Shown piece by piece: positions 58,038 through 64,000 of a DNA stretch of 64,000 bases; position 1 is the first letter of the stretch; every line of letters begins with the position of its first letter. The position numbers were made by a program, and so were the translations under genes. Source of the stretch: Hirudinaria manillensis (taxonomy: Eukaryota; Annelida; Clitellata; Hirudinida; Hirudinidae); assembly GCA_034509925.1 (NCBI GenBank), contig CM067526.1:4405501-4469500 (forward strand). Reading direction: 5' to 3'. The notes under the pieces are model-generated. The model was not told the DNA's origin, ran no database searches, and was given only the letters and a program-made list of their open reading frames with translations.

Positions 58038-60156
58038 TCAAAATTCTAAGTAATAATCTGACTCATAATAGCCTTCTACATTCACAGAGTGTAGTCTTGA
58101 TAAATGTAATCCTTTTAACTGAATTTTTCCAAAATAATAATCTTTCAGATTCTGAAAATAAAAGAAAATTGAAATAACATTATTTATTTCACATAAATAT
58201 ATTACTTTCATACATATATTTATACTTTGTAAACCTTATAAATGCAGCTTAAACAACCAACCATGTAATTATGGAAGATTAAGCAAAAGCAGAAATGTCA
58301 AAAATTATAATTATTTAAAAAAAAAAAAAGAAAACATCTGCCTAGCTTACCTTTAAGACTTGCGAGGCATCAAATCTTTCTCTTTTCCTCCTTGTATCTT
58401 GAACTTCTGGCTCAGCACCCTTCCTGAACAGGGTGTTCATGAGTGTCACGTGAAGTTTCACTCTGTCAAACTGTTCCTTCATCAAGCCAGAGCTTTCACA
58501 GGCCTTAACAAACTGGTTTGCAATGATCTGCAGCCTGCATAATTCATATAATATTTATGCATTTATGGAGATTTAGCCCTTTTGATGCTGTTAATGCACA
58601 AGGCAGTCAAACACAGGAAATAATTTTAAAAAATCAAAGCATCTTTAAAGTCACAACAGCCCTTCATTCAATTATCACACTCAATCAAAAGCAATTTATG
58701 CATAGAAGCTTAGAAAACACACGAATGGCATTATTATGCGAAACAAAATTCAAAATGTAAAGATTATGACCTGTCACTACCATCGTCTGGATCCATCTTA
58801 GCGTAAAGGACATCGACAGAATGCGGATCATCGTTCATGTATTCCAATCCCTCCATCTTGACATTCAGAGGAGCATCAAACATTCCTTCACTGAAATTAT
58901 ATTTTTAATCCATTCTAAGAAAAGACTGTAATATAAAAAATAAATAAACTGACTTTGCAAGGATCTGCTTGCATTCATCAAGAGCTTCTTTAATCTTCAT
59001 CTTGTCTGCCTCGTTAACAACAACCATCACTCCAAGTGTTAGATGGAGTTTCCTGGGATTTTGGAAGATGGAATCATCGATTCCTTGTGACTGGAGAACA
59101 AATTACTCATTTAAGTCATTTATTGCCTTAAAGTTCCTTGTAAACTTATTAATATAAGCTTATCACTACATTGCAACATAAAGTGTAATTATCCAACTAT
59201 AATAATCACAAATACAGAAAATATGTTATCGAAAGTCATGCACTGATAAACAAAAACCTTGTATTTTTTTAGGACTTGGTCTTTGAAATTTTCGAATCCT
59301 TTGATGATTTCATCAGAGACAACAGAAAACGACAAAAAGTGCGTGAAGGGCAACCTTTTCTTTTCAGTTTCAACAATCAAAGAAATCCTTGTGCAAGCTG
59401 GAAAAATGTTCTTTTTCTCTTTGCTTTTTACAACTGTTAAAATAAATAATTAATTAAGCCTAAGATGAAATAAAATAAGACTTATAATTGATTAAACAGA
59501 TATATTACAACAAAAACAAATCATACAAATGAATAAATCAAAATTCAGTTGGTTATGTATTTTTGGATAATTAATACCAGATTCTACAATCAGAGATATA
59601 TCATTTTAGAAACATTTGCTATGTGTGATTTTCAACTTTGACATCTTGTGTCACATTCCGACTTTCTATTAATACATTTACGTTAAATCCAAGATCTTTA
59701 ACAACAACATTAAACTCTACCAACCGACATCACCCTCTTGACCTTTTGGAGGCAGGATGATCTTGGCACCTGTTTCAGCCTCAATTCTGTGCCGTGTTGC
59801 TCCTTTATGGCCAATGATAAACCTGTGAAATATACTTGGAATATCCAGGAACGCTTTGTAGCCTGCATCTGATTCTTCAATCTTAAAGTTTCCGGCATCA
59901 CAGTATTCATCTTCATATATATCACAAGCTGGCAAAAAATCGTATCACTGATTATAACTAAAGCAATCAGCAATAGTTTCAATATGGAAGTCATTCGAAA
60001 TGTGAGCTAACCCTCCTCTAGATCTTTCATGCGATATATCTTTTCATCGTGAGTCTCGGTTTTTAAGTAAGCATTTCCTCTATAATTTATGCCGTTGATC
60101 TTTAAGATAGGTGGACGCAGAACATCACTTGCAGATATTTGACCAAGAGAAACCAT
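58038..60156 (-). CDS. ASCC1: Activating signal cointegrator 1 complex subunit 1
   Basis: Subunit of the ASC-1 complex, which supports transcription coactivation and, with ASCC3/ALKBH3, repair of alkylated DNA. Seven exons: 60156-60012, 59928-59725, 59433-59258, 59090-58954, 58890-58771, 58534-58351, 58151-58038; phases fit, 359 aa (human about 357-400). The N-terminus (SDVLRPPILKINGINYRGN) aligns with human MEVLRPQLIRIDGRNYRKN. A KH domain has FIIGHKGATRHRIEAETGAK. The C-terminal AKAP7/2H-phosphoesterase-like domain keeps both histidine motifs as KLHLTLGV and KLHVTLMNTLFRK, with RLPFTHFLSF and GLEYMNDDPHSVDVLYAKM. It starts about 446 bp beyond the NOC4L stop on the same strand. Confidence 0.96.
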
Positions 60157-60548
60157 CCTAATACGAAAATATTTACTTTTTAAAAGGGAATAGTTCAATC
60201 TTTAACCAGATTTATCCCAAATCAATAAAAGATAATTGTTTGAAATTTTAAACGCCGTAATATAATTTTTCTAAAATTTCTACTTTTAATAGCTATATCG
60301 CGACATTATCCACTTAATCTTCTTTATGGGAATTATAAACCCAACCGATTATCTACAAGAACAATCTGACCCTTCTCTTCTTATACCAAGTTTCATCCGT
60401 TTCAAGTTTGCAGACAAAAGAATTTTGTAACATAAGGCGAGAAAATTTGAAACCAGCTACTGGACATTGTACTTCAGTTTCCCTAATGCGGAGCATTTAT
60501 TGGGACAAGAGCAAATTCACACAAGTAGAAATGCACTATTTGGGCATC

Positions 60549-60554
60549 TTTATT
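60549..60554 (-). terminator. Poly(A) signal of NOC4L
   Basis: AATAAA on the minus strand about 48 bp after the NOC4L stop, with a second copy near 60501-60496. Both lie before the ASCC1 start. Confidence 0.55.
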
Positions 60555-60601
60555 ATCAAACAGAAATATTCTTATCAAGATGAAACATCATCCAGTAGCT
60601 T

Positions 60602-63600
60602 TTATGCTATCAGTTCAAATAAGGATGGTTGCTTGGAAGGATTCCCAGTGAAATACTTTTCTGGTGCAACCTTTATTCTCTTCTTCCTTTCTTTGTCAAG
60701 CAGCTGAAAATAAACAAAAATAATTATTCTCTTATTGAGCATAACTTTAATTAGAGGAAAACTACAATGGTATAGCTGGCTTTTGTGTGATTTGCATAGG
60801 GCAGCTCTATTCTGGGCAAGACATCATTGATTTTTCTGCTTCGTTCTGCATTCAATGGGTAAATATGCTCCTGAAGTGACTGAAATTTTCAAATCACAAT
60901 TACATAAACAATCAATTGAAAGACATGTTGACATTGAAATATTACAAACATATCTTATAGAACAATGCACAAAAGTGGAATTGAACAAGATTATATGGCC
61001 AATACCTTCATCTCCCATAGTGAACTTAAAAGAGCTTTTGATTCTGCTGGGTTCTGTTCATTTTCATCGTAGGGGTCCTCCTGAAAGACTGGAAACAAAA
61101 CTTTCAATTTTAACATAAAAAATATAAATGTCATATATCAAGTATAAGCAGATTACACATATTACATACATATATACATCAAGTGTTTACACCCAGCAAA
61201 TAACTGTTTGGCTTGCAGACTAAGAGACAATGTGAATTAACCTTCTGAAGACACTTTGTGCACAAGCACCTGACAGTTTGGATGCCTGATGAGGAGGTTG
61301 ATGATGAGAGTTGAAACTGCTTGCAGAGTGTTTGGGGGAAGAACCAAAGAGATTCTGGCTAACTTTTTGATGAATGCTGCCACAAGATTTGCAGGCAAAT
61401 GCCTGGATGGAAATAGAAGGTATTTAGAATAGAATTAATTAGTATTAGCATCGTATTTTACTAATAAGCCGCTGCCGTAGAATTATTTAATTCAATTTTA
61501 TTACAATTAACCAACGTTGAATTCAGGAAAGTATTAAGGAGATTAAGGAACTGTGAGATGTATGGAGCACTGAAAATGATTGGCTCAAGTAGCATGTACA
61601 ATTTCTTGTAGAAGTCAGGATAATCCCTGCAGATAAAATAATTTTTATTATGAATCTGTACTTTACATTTTTGAAAATGCGAGAATAAATATCATTTGAT
61701 TAGCCCATATATTCAATAAAACTTGTGAAAACAAACTAACAAATTGTAGGAAGTCATCAGAATAAAAAGTCCATTTAGAGCCAAAAGGCTTATGTTTCCA
61801 CCTAAAGATAAAAGTCTTATTATTCTGGCACTGAATTTGATTCATCAAAAATCAATTTAAATGTCATGGAAACCATGCAGGAGTGAGATAGTGACTCACC
61901 AATACTGTAAGATAGAATGAGGAAATCTGAAAGAGGAAGTGGATTAGACATGAAAGGCATGACCTTGTCATGGAGGACTGTTAAGACATTCTCATACAGG
62001 TCAGGTGACAGCTGAAATCAATCAAATAAGATTAATATTCAAACTTATTCAAGACATAACAAACACTTATGTGATTTTTCAAAAAAGTAAATATAATAAA
62101 TTGAATGAGACCGAAGTTTCAAATTAACCCAACACTTTGATCAGTACCTAACAAATGACTTAGGTAAATTGGCAACTGATCCATAATGAAAATCAAAAAC
62201 TTATAGCATCCTTAAAAAGAGTTGTCTTGACCATCTACATTATGAACAGGACTATAAACTCATTACCATCAGTTTTAAAAAAGCCTTACCTCCAAAGCAA
62301 GAAAATCAATCCACATAGATGAAAACAACTTCTTCTGTTCTTTTGGACAAGCACTCTTTGTATGCTCTTTAAGAAATAAATTCAAATAATATCAAGAACG
62401 GACTTCAAACATTTCACGTGTTAAATTATAATTTTAAAAAAGTTGAAATAACTCGAATGTATTTAATATTTAGCTATAACGTAATATAAATATTTAATTA
62501 ATGATTATACAAACCACAGGTTATGTAGAATTTCTTAAGAGCTTCATCATTCTTGAATTTTGGCATATTTAACTCTTTCATCAATTCAAAAACCATTTTA
62601 AGATTGAGCGAATTTCCAGTCTTCTTCTGCACACGATCAGAAAATGTATTTAATTAACCTTCCAATAACGACAAACCAGAACATAAAATAACAACAAACC
62701 TTCAAAATAGCATTATGGACAGCTTTCATCGTATAGAACCTGATATCATCAAAATGACAGTATTTTTCTTGAAACTTGTTGATGTTGTCGACCATTGCAA
62801 CATCCGAATCTGCAGATTCATTGCTGATCATGGAGTTTATTATTTGCTGAATAAAATTTTTAAAAATGTAGTTGAAGCAGCAAATAAAACAATTTTTTAT
62901 TCCTTAAATTCATTTGTAATAGCAATATTTAATCAAAAATGCTTACATATAACAAATGCACTGGAAACTTGTCCGAATTTTTCATATTTTTTGATTCAGC
63001 TTTCAACAAATTCATTAAGGACATAAGTGCAAGATCCTGAGTAAAAAAGCAGTCTTTAAAAAATCATATACAAACCATTCAATAAAATGGATTTTCATAT
63101 TTTACAATAATCAATGAACTTGGATTTTCAAAATAAATAAATAAATAATAACTCACCCTCACAGATTCTTCAGCATTATCAAACAATCCAGACAAAGAAT
63201 TGCAGCAATCATGATATCTCTCCTTCATCCATGATGAGTATATTTCCTCTGGAGTTTTGACTTGAGAAAATATGTGTTGTGAGATAAATGACTTTAAATA
63301 AATGTTTACTATGTCCACTACAAAAGATTAATAGATCTAACCTGCTTTATCTTTATCCGTATTCGATCCTAAGATAATCACACCGGTGTTCAATAGATGC
63401 AAACACACTTTAGTCACTCCATTAATAGATTTGATAACTACTTTCGCGTTTTCATCCTGAATCAATAGTTATGGCTATTTCATAAAATTGTTTGACATAT
63501 ACGTTAACTATTCTTAAAAAAGCAATTGTTGAGCTATCCACTAAAGTAGCCAGTAATAAGTCTATTTAAGGTGTTCGGCTATATCATGTTGGAGAATTTA

Positions 63601-63709
63601 AACAAACCTCCAGATCACCTATTAAATCCACAAATAAATTTGCATTTTTCTTTGTAGAAATAATTAAGTCGGCCTTATCGTGCTTCTGATTAGATATTTT
63701 CTTCGTCAT
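60602..63709 (-). CDS. NOC4L: Nucleolar complex protein 4 homologue
   Basis: Nucleolar protein of the CBF/Noc4 family, required for 40S subunit assembly together with NOP14. Fourteen exons: 63709-63608, 63456-63342, 63260-63157, 63036-62947, 62846-62700, 62626-62515, 62366-62290, 62011-61900, 61801-61741, 61626-61516, 61402-61242, 61088-61006, 60879-60766, 60703-60602; phases fit, 496 aa (human 516). Matches to human: WMKERYHDCCNSL (WMRHRYHSCCNRL), YCHFDDIRFYTMKA (YLDYDDTRYHTMQA), LALNGLFILM, LDYPDFYKKLYMLLEP (LEYPDFYRKLYGLLDP), HLPANLVAAFIKKLARISL and EDPYDENEQNPAESKALLSS. The exon ending at 61516 uses the weak donor AC|GTTGGT, chosen because only it keeps phase. The Lys/Arg-rich C-terminus is typical. 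Confidence 0.96.
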
Positions 63710-63859
63710 TGTCCGGCAGCTTGTCCACTATCTTGTCCTATTATCACTCTTGCTAGCGCGGGGTAAACAATAGATTTAAAATACTCTGTATATAGCACTC
63801 AGTACATTAAATAAATATTGATGACACTGAAATATAACAAATACGTTATAAGGTAATTA

Positions 63860-64000
63860 TCATTTTAGCAACTTAAAAATAAAAATTTTTAAATATATCT
63901 GATTAATGAACCAACACCACGAAACACAGTTCTGGTGAATTTTATCAAAAATGAACTCCACACGCTGATCGTACAGCCGCCTCTGTCTCTCCTCCCCGTA
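63860..64000 (-). CDS. Partial coding exon at right edge, unknown gene
   Basis: The minus strand is open from the window edge to TGA at 63862-63860. The first ~25 codons are GC-richer and charged (GEERQRRLYDQRVEFIFDKI), a composition typical of real exons here. The last ~20 codons turn AT-rich and hydrophobic and may be intron read-through. No family recognised. If real, its gene lies upstream of NOC4L on the same strand and mostly outside the window. Confidence 0.45.
   Translation of the reverse strand, partial: YGEERQRRLYDQRVEFIFDKIHQNCVSWCWFINQIYLKIFIFKLLK

Noticed and set aside
60855..61118. 87-codon plus frame
   Set aside because: It is antisense to NOC4L exons 12-13, which align with the human protein.

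Overview
The window is a piece of an animal nuclear genome: AT-rich, intron-dense, packed with ATT/AAT, GAT/CAT and other microsatellites. Its genes are clear orthologues of metazoan proteins (ANKRD27/VARP, MARK/PAR-1, an ASB SOCS-box protein, SPTSSA, CCT6, ASCC1, NOC4L). Several are known to be lost or very divergent in flies and nematodes, and a DUR3-type urea symporter is present. This suggests a lophotrochozoan-like invertebrate such as an annelid or leech, but the species cannot be fixed from the sequence. No prokaryotic features, rRNA, CRISPR or convincing tRNA were seen. All gene models were built by hand from reading frame, GT/GC-AG splice signals and intron phase. In the complete models every exon junction is phase-consistent unless stated.

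Layout. 1-13.3 kb: mostly simple repeats, a TATA-type core promoter near 2.3 kb, two plus-strand exons carrying a BAK-type BH3 motif (7.4-8.7 kb), and a diverged ~830-bp tandem duplication (11.0-12.6 kb). 13.4-19.0 kb, minus: a 12-exon acyl-CoA synthetase of the 4-coumarate-CoA ligase/luciferase type with a TATA promoter. 19.9-20.8 kb: a very long (TCAC)n array. 21.5-23.85 kb: exon-like fragments of an unidentified minus-strand gene. 24.3-32.4 kb, minus: ANKRD27/VARP in 25 exons. 33.5-41.9 kb, plus: a MARK/PAR-1 kinase, divergently arranged with ANKRD27. 43.6-46.2 kb, plus: an ankyrin/SOCS-box protein. 47.4-47.7 kb, plus: a serine palmitoyltransferase small subunit. 50.0-63.7 kb, minus: four tightly packed head-to-tail genes, CCT6, a DUR3-like symporter, ASCC1 and NOC4L. 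The right edge carries a fragment of another minus-strand coding sequence.

The genes are mostly unrelated housekeeping and signalling functions: endosomal trafficking, polarity kinase, ubiquitin ligase adaptor, sphingolipid synthesis, chaperonin, urea transport, DNA alkylation repair/RNA processing and ribosome biogenesis. The points most worth attention are the isolated BH3 exon, the animal DUR3 transporter, two introns that need GC donors, apparent loss of the KA1 domain from MARK, an excess of TGACGTCA palindromes in the repeat-rich left end, and the unassigned exons at 21.5-23.85 kb.
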